From an uncultured Burkholderiales bacterium (GTDB lineage Bacteria > Pseudomonadota > Gammaproteobacteria > Burkholderiales > Burkholderiaceae_C), in contig CAISPG010000108.1 of the NCBI GenBank assembly GCA_903887325.1, forward strand, positions 1-40,534: DNA of 40,534 nt. The letters are read 5' to 3'. Positions 31,070-40,134 of this stretch are shown here, piece after piece. A model generated the notes under the pieces. The model ran no database searches. It saw only the letters and a program-made list of their open reading frames with translations, and was not told the DNA's origin. Position numbers and translations under genes: made by a program. Positions within the stretch are counted from its first letter, which is position 1; each line of letters opens with the position of its first letter.

Positions 31070-31402
31070 TTAAGCTTTGCTCAGCTTGGGCATCGACCGA
31101 CGCAGAATATCGTGGATTCTGGTTTGCCAGCCCGGGCCGGTGGCTTTGTATGCATCAAGCACATCGGCATCAATACGCATATTCAGTGTCGGACGCTTTT
31201 GCGGCAACGCTGGTCGGCCCCGCCCGCGTTTAAGCTGCGCCTTGTCCCAAAACGCATCTACAGCTTGGGCATCATTCGGATCGTAGGGGTCAAATGCTTT
31301 GACCACGGACAATGGCGCATCGGCGACCACATCGCGGCGCACCCGGGCCCAGTCAGTGGAGACTGAGGGTTTCGTCTTGACTGATGAATTGCTCTTGTTC
31401 AT
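31070..31402 (-). CDS. brnA: BrnA-type antitoxin
   Basis: A 110-residue antitoxin of the BrnA family. The C-terminal half contains the family block (GRGRPALPQKRPTLNMRID then ADVLDAYKATGPGWQTRIHD), a ribbon-helix-helix-like DNA-binding region. The N-terminal half would bind and block the toxin. It overlaps the 3' end of brnT by 50 nt in another frame, unusually long for this pair. BrnA is known to repress its own operon together with BrnT. A palindrome at 31691-31705 upstream of brnT is a candidate operator. Confidence 0.9.
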   Translation of the reverse strand: MNKSNSSVKTKPSVSTDWARVRRDVVADAPLSVVKAFDPYDPNDAQAVDAFWDKAQLKRGRGRPALPQKRPTLNMRIDADVLDAYKATGPGWQTRIHDILRRSMPKLSKA

Positions 31403-31661
31403 ACCTTTTCCTTTCCTGTCGGGAGGCTCGGCGCATAGAAATTGCCCTCACCTCGTCAGCTTTCGGACGTGTGTAGACCAACACCAATACAGCGCCAGCC
31501 ATCTCTACCCATGCCACATCCAGCCATCTGTGTTCCCCGTTGCGGGTGGAATCAACCGTGAGTTTGGTTTCAGCGAAATACACCAACCACGCGTCAGTCA
31601 GTGAAATTCCGTGTTTTTCAAGGTTGATCCGATTCTTTTCAGGTTCGAAGCTGAAGTGCAT
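31353..31661 (-). CDS. brnT: BrnT-type ribonuclease toxin
   Basis: A 102-residue member of the BrnT family, RelE-fold ribonuclease toxins of type II systems. The N-terminal FEPEKNRINLEKHGISLTDA block and the C-terminal RAISMRRASRQERKRYE block match the family. It precedes its antitoxin, the usual toxin-first order for brnTA, and both genes overlap by 50 nt. It lies between lpdA (139 nt upstream, same strand) and the CoA-transferase gene. Reading frames are intact, so the toxin should be functional. Confidence 0.92.
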   Translation of the reverse strand: MHFSFEPEKNRINLEKHGISLTDAWLVYFAETKLTVDSTRNGEHRWLDVAWVEMAGAVLVLVYTRPKADEVRAISMRRASRQERKRYEQEQFISQDETLSLH

Positions 31662-31672
31662 GGATTTGATTT

Positions 31673-31705
31673 ATTGTATAGGCTGATATTCCGGAGGTCA
31701 TCCGG
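31673..31705 (-). promoter_or_regulatory. Candidate brnTA promoter and operator
   Basis: On the minus strand TATACAAT lies 12-19 nt before the brnT ATG and can serve as a -10 element. Just upstream, CCGGA-N5-TCCGG (31691-31705) is a 5-bp dyad in the spacer region, where a BrnA-BrnT complex could bind to shut off transcription. No clear -35 hexamer is seen. Confidence 0.4.
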
Positions 31706-31800
31706 TGCGGCCTGTTCAATGTCGCAAATCAACGGCAATAAATAGTCAAGTCTCACTGAATAAAACCATCAGCCAGACTTCATTGGTGCGGTGGACGAAA

Positions 31801-33228
31801 CTAAAAATTCAGAGTGCGCTTGTCAACCGCCAATGCTGCCTCTTTCGTAGATTCACTTAATGAAGGATGCGCATGGCAAATACGAGCAATGTCTTCGGCG
31901 CTGGCTTTGAATGCCATGGCCACGGTCGCTTCAGATATCAATTCGCTGGCCTGCGGCCCGATGATATGAACGCCCAAAATTTCATCCGTGTGTGCATCGG
32001 CCAGCATCTTCACCATGCCGGTGGTGTCGCCCAAGGCACGGGCGCGCCCGTTGGCAAGAAACGGGAATGTGCCGGATTTGTAAGCCACACCCTCGGCCTT
32101 GAGTTGCTGCTCGGTACGTCCCACCCAGGCAATTTCCGGGCTGGTGTAAATCACCCAAGGCACCAAATTGAAATCCACATGCCCGTGTTGACCGGCGATG
32201 CGTTCAGCCACGGCCACGCCCTCCTCCTCTGCTTTGTGCGCGAGCATGGGGCCGCGCACCACGTCGCCCACCGCCCACACGCCGGGTAAGGCGGTTTTGC
32301 AATCTGCGTCCACCACAATCGCACCGCGCTCGTCGAGTTGCAAGCCAACGGCTTGCGGGTTCAAACCGGTGGTGTTGGGTACGCGACCAATCGACACGAT
32401 GAGTTTGTCCACATCCAATGTCAGCGCCTCGCCTTTGGCGTTGGTGTAGCTCACGCTGACAGCTTTTTTGCTGTTCTTGATATCGCCGACTTTGACGCCG
32501 AGTTGAATATTCAAACCTTGCTTGTCAAAAATCTTTTTGGCTTCTTTGGCGATTTGCTCGTCCACTGCGCCGAGGAATGTGGGCAGGCCTTCAAGAATGG
32601 TGACCTCTGCGCCCAGTCGTCGCCACACCGAGCCCATTTCCAAACCGATCACACCCGAGCCGATGAGCGCGAGTTTTTTCGGCACGGCGCCTATGCGCAA
32701 GGCTCCGTCGTTGGACAGCACGTTGACTTCGTCAAACGGCACGCCGGGCAAGGCGCGAGCACTGGAACCGGTGGCGATGATGACTTGCTTGGCGGTCAAT
32801 GATTCTTCGGCTTTACCCGAGACTTTGATTTCATAACCGGCTTCAGACTTGCTGGCGAAACTACCGCGTCCATGGAAAAACGTGACCTTGTTTTTCTTGA
32901 ACAAATACAAAATGCCGTCGTTGTTTTGTTTGACCACGGTGTCTTTGCGTTTGAGCATTTGCGTCACGTCCATTTTCAAGTCTTTGGCCGTGATGCCGTG
33001 CTCGGCGAAATGGTGATTCGCCTGCTCGAAATGCTCAGACGACTGCAACAAGGCCTTGGACGGAATGCAGCCCACGTTGGTGCAGGTGCCGCCGGGGGCC
33101 GGGCCGCCGCTGGCGTTTTGCCATTCGTCGATACAGGCGACATTCATACCGAGTTGGGCCGCGCGAATCGCTGCGATATAGCCGCCGGGACCGGCGCCGA
33201 TGACGATGACATCAAATGGTTTGCTCAT
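31801..33228 (-). CDS. lpdA: Dihydrolipoyl dehydrogenase (E3)
   Basis: FAD enzyme that reoxidises the lipoamide of E2 with NAD+; here the E3 of 2-oxoglutarate dehydrogenase. From the ATG at 33226-33228 the product is 475 residues: FAD motif GAGPGGYIAA (11-20), redox-active Cys49 and Cys54 in GGTCTNVGCIPSK, NAD site GSGVIGLEMG, and the C-terminal HAHPSLSE with the catalytic His. An upstream in-frame start at 33327 would add 33 unrelated residues and overlap the DUF2442 gene, so it is rejected. It lies 16 nt after the DUF2442 gene, which separates it from odhB. Confidence 0.96.
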   Translation of the reverse strand: MSKPFDVIVIGAGPGGYIAAIRAAQLGMNVACIDEWQNASGGPAPGGTCTNVGCIPSKALLQSSEHFEQANHHFAEHGITAKDLKMDVTQMLKRKDTVVKQNNDGILYLFKKNKVTFFHGRGSFASKSEAGYEIKVSGKAEESLTAKQVIIATGSSARALPGVPFDEVNVLSNDGALRIGAVPKKLALIGSGVIGLEMGSVWRRLGAEVTILEGLPTFLGAVDEQIAKEAKKIFDKQGLNIQLGVKVGDIKNSKKAVSVSYTNAKGEALTLDVDKLIVSIGRVPNTTGLNPQAVGLQLDERGAIVVDADCKTALPGVWAVGDVVRGPMLAHKAEEEGVAVAERIAGQHGHVDFNLVPWVIYTSPEIAWVGRTEQQLKAEGVAYKSGTFPFLANGRARALGDTTGMVKMLADAHTDEILGVHIIGPQASELISEATVAMAFKASAEDIARICHAHPSLSESTKEAALAVDKRTLNF

Positions 33229-33244
33229 AATTTGGTTCCAAACA

Positions 33245-33508
33245 TCAGTTAAAAGTAGTGTCAACACCCTTGAGATACAAAGTCTCAGGTGCCAAATCCA
33301 GTCTGTCATCCCAAACCACCGTGCCATTAGCGACGTGGGCTTTGGAAAAAAAACCGCCTTGCTTCAAGCGTTCAAAAGCAGGGAAATGCAAATAGGGTTT
33401 GACATCAAATTGCTTGATCGAACCATCAGTGAATTCGAGGCGCAACTCAAAACCCTCCAAGGCTTGAACCTTGGTCACTTTGGGCAGCAAAGGCTTAATG
33501 GTGTTCAT
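33245..33508 (-). CDS. DUF2442 protein, putative antitoxin-like partner
   Basis: An 87-residue protein matching DUF2442: FELRLEFTDGSIKQFDVKPYL, then GFFSKAHV, then VVWDDRLDLAPETLYL. Its ATG overlaps the DUF4160 stop by 4 nt. DUF2442 and DUF4160 genes are frequently adjacent, and the pair looks like a small accessory two-gene module, possibly toxin-antitoxin. That function is inference. It stands between odhB and lpdA with no room for a separate promoter. Confidence 0.85.
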   Translation of the reverse strand: MNTIKPLLPKVTKVQALEGFELRLEFTDGSIKQFDVKPYLHFPAFERLKQGGFFSKAHVANGTVVWDDRLDLAPETLYLKGVDTTFN

Positions 33509-33774
33509 TTGAGTGGATCAATCCTGAATAACTCACGGCCCTCGATAGCCAGCTTCCAGTCTGCCATCAACTCCTCTGAATGAATTTCAATCCAAGCTTG
33601 CACCAAACGTTGCTTGTTTTTGGGGAAATCTCCAGCCAACATGTCTGCACTGGGAATGGCAAAAACCGCCTCAAAGTCTTGATAAAACACATGGATGTGC
33701 GGGGCATGATGCTCACTGGTGTCCATGAAATACATGGACACCAAAATGCCGTAGAACATCGAGATGGTAGGCAT
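33505..33774 (-). CDS. DUF4160 protein
   Basis: An 89-residue protein matching DUF4160: PTISMFYGILVSMYF, the His-rich DTSEHHAPHIHVFYQD, and QRLVQAWIEIHSEELMADW. The clustered His residues (about 21, 22, 25 and 27) could bind metal or form an active site. It begins 3 nt after the odhB stop and is translationally coupled to the DUF2442 gene. No biochemical function is established to my knowledge. Confidence 0.87.
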   Translation of the reverse strand: MPTISMFYGILVSMYFMDTSEHHAPHIHVFYQDFEAVFAIPSADMLAGDFPKNKQRLVQAWIEIHSEELMADWKLAIEGRELFRIDPLK

Positions 33775-33777
33775 GGC

Positions 33778-35028
<1,251 letters not shown>

Positions 35029-35063
35029 ATTGAATTCCTGAATGTGTGAAGGGCTGAGCTCTG

Positions 35064-35077
35064 AGCGCACATGCGCT
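35064..35077. repeat. Small stem-loop between odhA and odhB
   Basis: AGCGC-acat-GCGCT forms a 5-bp stem in the 60-nt gap after odhA. There is no T-run, so it is not an obvious terminator. It could be an mRNA processing or stabilising hairpin. Confidence 0.3.
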
Positions 35078-35088
35078 GCATGAGCGGC

Positions 35089-37968
35089 TTACTTGGTCAG
35101 AATGAAACCTTTGAGACGGCCAAACGCGCCATCCACCAGGGCTTTTTGCTGCTCCTGGTGCAAGTGCGAATAACCGACGGCGGGTGAGGCAGAAGCGGCG
35201 CGACCGCTGTAACCCAGTTTCTGGCCGGAGGCCATGTTTTCAAACAAGTAATGCTGCACAAAGAACCAGGCACCCTGGTTTTGCGGCTCGTCCTGACACC
35301 AGACCACTTCCGTGGCATTCGGGTATTTTTTCAACTCGGCGGCAAACACCTTGTGCGGGAACGGATAGAGCTGTTCCAAGCGCAACAACACGGTGTCGTC
35401 TTGGCCGCCCTCTTCGCGTTTTTTCGACAAGTCGTAATACACCTTGCCGGAACACACGACGATGCGCTTGACCTTGTCGGCTTTGATGTCCTTGAACTCG
35501 GGAATGATGGTCTGGAATCCGCCCTTGGTGAACTCGGACACGGGAGAAGCCGCATCTTTATGGCGCAACAGCGATTTGGGCGTGAAGATGATCAGCGGCT
35601 TGCGCAGGTTGCGCACCATTTGACGGCGCAGCACATGGAAGATTTGGCTGGCTGTGGTGGGCTGCACGATTTGCATATTGGTGTCAGCCGCCAACTGCAT
35701 GAAACGCTCGACCCGCGCCGAACTGTGCTCGGGGCCTTGGCCTTCATAGCCGTGCGGCAGCATCAAAGTGATGCCGTTGACCCGGCCCCATTTCACTTCG
35801 CCGGAGGCGATGAACTGGTCGATCACCACTTGCGCACCGTTGGCGAAATCGCCGAATTGCGCTTCCCAAATCACCAAGGTGTTCGGGTCGTTGGAAGCGT
35901 AGCCGTACTCGAAGCCCAGCACCGCTTCTTCGGACAAGATGGAATCGATGACGGTGAACGGTGCCTGGTTGTCTGCCGCGTTTTGCAAAGGAATGTAGGT
36001 GCCGATGTCCCACTTTTCGCGGTTCTGGTCGTGAATCACCGCGTGGCGGTGGGTGAAGGTGCCACGGCCTGAATCTTCACCGGACAAGCGCACCGGAAAA
36101 CCACTGGCCACCAAGGAAGCAAACGCCATGTGCTCGCCCATGCCCCAGTCCACCGGCAAGTCGCCCCGTCCCATGGCAGCGCGGTCGTCCAGCACTTTTT
36201 TCACCAGCGAATGTGGCGTGATGCCTTCGGGCAGTTTGGTGATGCGTTCAGCCAGTCGTTTCCACTCAGCCATGGGGAGTGCCGTGTCAGCCGCGTCAGT
36301 CCACTTTTTGCCCAGGAACGGGCTCCAGTCCACGGTGAATTTGGTTTTGAAATTGGTCAGCACCGGCTCGGAGGTGTTTTTGCCCGCGTCCAGCGCAGCG
36401 CGGTAGGTTTTCACCATGTCTTCGCCAATGGTCTCGCCCAAGCCCTGAGCCGCCAAGCGGTCTGCGTACAGCTTGCGCGTGCCCGGGTGAGCGACGATTT
36501 TTTTGTACATCAAAGGCTGGGTCAGGCTGGGCGTGTCTTGCTCGTTGTGGCCGAGTTTGCGGTAACAAGTGATGTCCACCACCACGTCCTGCCGGAAGGT
36601 CATGCGGTATTCCAAGCCCAGCAAGGTGGCCAGCACCACCGCCTCGGGGTCGTCGCCATTCACGTGCAATACAGGCGCTTCCACCATTTTCACGATGTCT
36701 GTGCAAAACGCGGATGAACGCATGTCGCGCGGGTCGGAGGTGGTGAAACCGATTTGGTTGTTGATGATGATGTGAACCGTTCCCCCCGTGGTGTAGCCAC
36801 GGGTCTGGGCCAGCGCCAAGGTTTCCTGGTTCACACCTTGGCCGCCAAACGCGGCGTCGCCGTGCACCAGCACCGGTAGCACCTGTGAACCGTGAGGGTC
36901 ATCGCGCCGGTCCATGCGCGAGCGCACCGAACCTTCCACCACAGGGTTGACAATTTCCAGGTGCGAGGGGTTGAATGCCAGAGACAAATGCACCGGGCCG
37001 CCGGGGGTAGACACATCCGAGCTGAAGCCCTGGTGGTATTTCACGTCACCGGCTGGCAACTCTTCGGGAGCGGTGTGGTCGAATTCCGCGAACAAATCCT
37101 TGGGCATCTTGCCCATGATGTTGACCAGCACATTCAAGCGGCCACGGTGCGCCATGCCTATGACGACTTCTTGCACGCCCTGGGTGCCGGCGGCCTGAAT
37201 CAATTCGTCCATGGCGGCGATGAAGCTTTCCCCGCCTTCGAGCGAAAAACGTTTTTGGCCGACATACTTGGTGTGCAGATAGCGCTCAAGGCCCTCAGCA
37301 GCGGTCAGCCTGTCAAGAATATGTTTTTTCTTCTCGATCGAAAATTGCGGGTGACTGCGAATGCCTTCCAGCTTTTCTTGCCACCAGCGTTTTTGCCGCA
37401 TATCGGTGGTGTACATGTATTCGGCTCCCAGCGTGCCGCAATAAGTTTCACGCAGTGCGTTCAGCAGTTCGCGCAAGCTCATGCGGTCTTTGCCGAAAAA
37501 CGTGTTGCTGGTGTCGAACACGGTTTCCTGATCGGCATCGGTGAAGCCGTAAAACGACGGCTCCAGCTCGGGAATATCAGGGCGGCCGGTGCGCTGCAAC
37601 GGGTCCAGGTTGGCCCATAACTGACCGACATTGCGGTACGCGGCGATTAACTGTTGAACGGCGGTGCGCTTGCGGCCCATTTCCTGGTCGGCGCTGGCCA
37701 TGACCACACGTGTACCGCCTTGTTTCGCCCGTTCGGCAAAGGCGTTGATGACCGGCAAATGCGGCACGTCTTTGGACTGGCTGCCATCGACGGCGGGCAC
37801 ATGCTGAAGCGCGTCGAAGTACTGGCGCCAGGAGTCAGGCACGCTGCCGGGGTTGAGGAGATAGTTTTCGTACATCTCTTCGACGTAAGGCGCGTTGCCC
37901 CCGAAGAGATAGGTGTTGCCTGCATAGGCTTGATAGACGGACGAACCCGTCTGCGGTGAATCGCTCAT
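35089..37968 (-). CDS. odhA: 2-oxoglutarate dehydrogenase E1
   Basis: Thiamine-diphosphate decarboxylase of the TCA cycle, 959 residues from the ATG at 37966-37968. The start is fixed by GGAGGT 6 nt upstream; the open frame runs back to 38094 without family similarity. Family segments include the N-terminal YVEEMYENYLLNPGSVPDSW, GMAHRGRLNVL, YHQGFSSDV, HVNGDDPEAV and the C-terminal EEPQNQGAW-like QDEPQNQGAWFFVQHYL. It heads the operon odhA-odhB-DUF4160-DUF2442-lpdA. Also called sucA. The 262-nt upstream region is rich in dyads. Confidence 0.97.
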   Translation of the reverse strand: MSDSPQTGSSVYQAYAGNTYLFGGNAPYVEEMYENYLLNPGSVPDSWRQYFDALQHVPAVDGSQSKDVPHLPVINAFAERAKQGGTRVVMASADQEMGRKRTAVQQLIAAYRNVGQLWANLDPLQRTGRPDIPELEPSFYGFTDADQETVFDTSNTFFGKDRMSLRELLNALRETYCGTLGAEYMYTTDMRQKRWWQEKLEGIRSHPQFSIEKKKHILDRLTAAEGLERYLHTKYVGQKRFSLEGGESFIAAMDELIQAAGTQGVQEVVIGMAHRGRLNVLVNIMGKMPKDLFAEFDHTAPEELPAGDVKYHQGFSSDVSTPGGPVHLSLAFNPSHLEIVNPVVEGSVRSRMDRRDDPHGSQVLPVLVHGDAAFGGQGVNQETLALAQTRGYTTGGTVHIIINNQIGFTTSDPRDMRSSAFCTDIVKMVEAPVLHVNGDDPEAVVLATLLGLEYRMTFRQDVVVDITCYRKLGHNEQDTPSLTQPLMYKKIVAHPGTRKLYADRLAAQGLGETIGEDMVKTYRAALDAGKNTSEPVLTNFKTKFTVDWSPFLGKKWTDAADTALPMAEWKRLAERITKLPEGITPHSLVKKVLDDRAAMGRGDLPVDWGMGEHMAFASLVASGFPVRLSGEDSGRGTFTHRHAVIHDQNREKWDIGTYIPLQNAADNQAPFTVIDSILSEEAVLGFEYGYASNDPNTLVIWEAQFGDFANGAQVVIDQFIASGEVKWGRVNGITLMLPHGYEGQGPEHSSARVERFMQLAADTNMQIVQPTTASQIFHVLRRQMVRNLRKPLIIFTPKSLLRHKDAASPVSEFTKGGFQTIIPEFKDIKADKVKRIVVCSGKVYYDLSKKREEGGQDDTVLLRLEQLYPFPHKVFAAELKKYPNATEVVWCQDEPQNQGAWFFVQHYLFENMASGQKLGYSGRAASASPAVGYSHLHQEQQKALVDGAFGRLKGFILTK

Positions 37969-38032
37969 TGCTGACCTCCGTTTCCCTGCAGGAAACATAA
38001 GCTTGGTTGATGAACCCTCCGTGACACGGCTG
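37969..38032 (-). ncRNA. Candidate cis-regulatory leader RNA of odhA (sucA RNA motif position)
   Basis: Immediately before the GGAGG ribosome-binding site, the minus strand has GTTTCC-TGCAG-GGAAAC (37980-37996), a 6-bp hairpin, and further upstream CCGTG-T-CACGG. The TTTCC arm could instead pair with the GGAGG site, so the two foldings exclude each other. A conserved 'sucA RNA motif' of Burkholderiales is known in exactly this position and overlaps the ribosome-binding site. I cannot confirm the consensus by eye. Confidence 0.45.
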
Positions 38033-38050
38033 AACCGGATAACGGATGCG

Positions 38051-38077
38051 ACCGGTATGGAAGAGCACACCGGTATG
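38051..38077. repeat. Two direct copies of ACCGGTATG, 18-nt spacing
   Basis: ACCGGTATG occurs at 38051-38059 and 38069-38077, each with the palindrome ACCGGT. The start-to-start distance of 18 nt is close to two helix turns, as expected for tandem regulator sites upstream of odhA. Confidence 0.45.
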
Positions 38078-38106
38078 TCAGGCCATTGTGCCACCGAAGC
38101 CTGACA
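38076..38106. repeat. 8-bp inverted repeat upstream of odhA
   Basis: TGTCAGGC (38076-38083) and GCCTGACA (38099-38106) are perfect complements with a 15-nt spacer. Neither strand has a T-run after the stem, so a plain terminator is unlikely. It may be an operator or part of a structured leader, and it partly overlaps the second ACCGGTATG copy. Confidence 0.5.
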
Positions 38107-38230
38107 GCTTCACGACAAAGTCCCTGCTTGACCGCTGCGCCGGGCTCAAACGCCGCTCACCGCCGCAAGCGGCAACGTTCGCTACACGTTTGACCCGACA
38201 CATCGCTCAGGTGTGACGTGTTTGAGCTCC
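38107..38230. other. Intergenic segment between prpE stop and odhA upstream dyads
   Basis: No gene is seen. The segment holds GCCGC-aa-GCGGC (38162-38173) and a long imperfect dyad ACACGT...ACGTGT with an inner CACA/TGTG pairing (about 38184-38221) just after the prpE stop. These may help end the prpE transcript, but there is no T-tract. The odhA promoter must lie in this segment or in 38032-38106; I cannot place it. Confidence 0.3.
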
Positions 38231-40123
38231 TTAAACCAACTGCTCTTTGATCTGCTGCAAAGGCGTCGGGTCGTCCATCGTGGTCAAGTCGCCGGGATCG
38301 CGGTTTTCGCACACCGCTTGTATGGCGCGACGCAGCAACTTCCCGCTGCGTGTTTTGGGCAGCAAGCTCAGAAACAAGACCCGCGACGGTCTGGCCACTG
38401 CGCCCAGTTGGCTGTCCACCAGCTTCATGATCTCGCCTTCCAGCTTCAAGCGGGCAGCTGCATCGCCCAGTGCGGATGCGTCTTTGGCCACCACAAAGGC
38501 CATGGCAGCCTGGCCTTTCAAGGCATCGGCGACACCGACTACGGCCACCTCGGCCACGTTCGGGTGGCTGGAGATGCTTTCCTCGATTTCGCGCGTGCCC
38601 AAACGGTGACCGGCGACATTGATCACGTCATCCGTGCGCCCCAGGATGTAAAAGTAGCCGTCTTCATCGCGCACGCCCCAATCAAACGTGGAATACACCA
38701 GCCTGCCGGGCACGCTTTGCCAATAGGTTTTGACAAAACGTTCATCGTCACCCCACAGGGTTTGCAAACAACCGGGCGGCAGCGGGCCTTCGATCACGAC
38801 CACGCCTTTTTCCTGCGCACCGGTCAGTTCCTCGCCGGTGTTGTCGTCCAACAGCTTGACGTTAAAGCCGTACATGGGCACGCCGGGGCTGCCGAATTTG
38901 CTGGGCATGGTTTGCACGCCATTGGCCACGGTCAATATGGGCCAGCCGGTTTCGGTCTGCCAGTAGTTGTCGATGATGGGTTTGCCCAAACCGTCGGCAA
39001 TCCATTGGGCGGTCGGTTCGTCGAGCGGCTCGCCCGCCAAATAAAGCGCTTTGAGGCTGGAGATATCGTATGTGGACAGCAACGCCGGGTCTTGCTTTTT
39101 CAAGACACGCACCGCCGTGGGTGCGCTGAACATGTGCGTGACTTGGTATTTCTCAACCAGCTCCCACCAGACGCCGCCGTGCGGACGCGTCGGCAGACCT
39201 TCGTACATCAGCGTGGCCATGCCAGCGATCAGCGGCCCGTAAATGATGTAGCTGTGGCCCACCACCCAGCCGATGTCGCTGGTGCTGAAATACACCTCGC
39301 CCGGCTGACCTTGAAAAATATGTTGCATGCTGGCGGCCAGCGCCACGGTGTAACCGGCGGTGTCGCGTTGCACGCCTTTGGGTTTGCCGGTGGTGCCTGA
39401 TGTGTAAAGCGTGTAACTGGGATGCGCCGCATCCAGCCAGACACAGGGCACGCGTGCATTGAGATGTTGCTGACGCAAAGCGGCGTAGTCGTGATCGCGT
39501 GCAGGCAGGCTGGTGAACGGGGCCAAACCGCGATCCACCATCAATACCGCCGACGGTTTGTGTTGGCTCAAAGTCATGGCTTCGTCCAACAAGGGTTTGT
39601 AGGGCACCACCTTGCCGCCGCGCGAACCGGCATCGGCGCTGATGATGAGCACCGGGGATGCGTCGTCAATGCGCGTGGCCAAAGAATGCGAGGCAAAACC
39701 GCCGAACACCACAGAGTGAATCGCGCCTATGCGCACACACGCCAGCATGGCAAACGCCGCTTCGGCAATCATCGGCAGGTAAATCAGCACCCTGTCCCCC
39801 TGCTTCACCCCCAAGCTTTGCATGATGGCCGCCATGCGCTGCACCTCATCGCTGAGCTGCGCGAAGGTGTAAGTCACTTCCTGGCCGGTTTCGGTGGACA
39901 CGTAAATCAGCGCGGGCTGGTCGCCACGGCTTGTCACATGCCGGTCCACCGCGTTATGGCAAACATTGGTTTGTCCGCCCACAAACCAGTTCGCAAACGG
40001 CGGTTGGCTGTAATCGCAAATTTGCTTGGGTTTGACATGCCAGTCGATCAATTCTGCTTGCTCGGCCCAAAAAGCGTCGCGGTCTTGGATGGATCGCTGG
40101 TAAAAACTGGCGTAGGTATCCAA
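38231..40123 (-). CDS. prpE: Propionate-CoA ligase PrpE
   Basis: Activates propionate to propionyl-CoA through an acyl-adenylate; member of the acetyl-CoA-synthetase family. Core motifs are TLYTSGTTGKPKGVQRD, NYWQTETGWPI, the hinge region GRTDDVINVAGHRLGTREIEE, and PKTRSGKLLRR with the conserved Lys. The QRD after the P-loop-like motif and the overall length favour PrpE over Acs. I choose the TTG start at 40121-40123, supported by GGAG 6 nt upstream, giving 630 residues; the frame runs to 40192 but would overlap the upstream gene. It lies 11 nt after the isochorismatase-family gene. Confidence 0.88.
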   Translation of the reverse strand: MDTYASFYQRSIQDRDAFWAEQAELIDWHVKPKQICDYSQPPFANWFVGGQTNVCHNAVDRHVTSRGDQPALIYVSTETGQEVTYTFAQLSDEVQRMAAIMQSLGVKQGDRVLIYLPMIAEAAFAMLACVRIGAIHSVVFGGFASHSLATRIDDASPVLIISADAGSRGGKVVPYKPLLDEAMTLSQHKPSAVLMVDRGLAPFTSLPARDHDYAALRQQHLNARVPCVWLDAAHPSYTLYTSGTTGKPKGVQRDTAGYTVALAASMQHIFQGQPGEVYFSTSDIGWVVGHSYIIYGPLIAGMATLMYEGLPTRPHGGVWWELVEKYQVTHMFSAPTAVRVLKKQDPALLSTYDISSLKALYLAGEPLDEPTAQWIADGLGKPIIDNYWQTETGWPILTVANGVQTMPSKFGSPGVPMYGFNVKLLDDNTGEELTGAQEKGVVVIEGPLPPGCLQTLWGDDERFVKTYWQSVPGRLVYSTFDWGVRDEDGYFYILGRTDDVINVAGHRLGTREIEESISSHPNVAEVAVVGVADALKGQAAMAFVVAKDASALGDAAARLKLEGEIMKLVDSQLGAVARPSRVLFLSLLPKTRSGKLLRRAIQAVCENRDPGDLTTMDDPTPLQQIKEQLV

Positions 40124-40134
40124 AATGGTCTCCG

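Noticed and set aside
31750-31795. Possible lpdA terminator (ACCA/TGGT followed by TTTTATT on minus strand)
   Set aside because: The stem is 4 bp with a long loop; not convincing.
33229-33327. 33-residue extension of LpdA
   Set aside because: Overlaps the DUF2442 gene and precedes the conserved MSKPFDVIVIG start.
38213-39400. 395-residue plus-strand frame
   Set aside because: Antisense of prpE, no recognisable domain, composition of a shadow frame.
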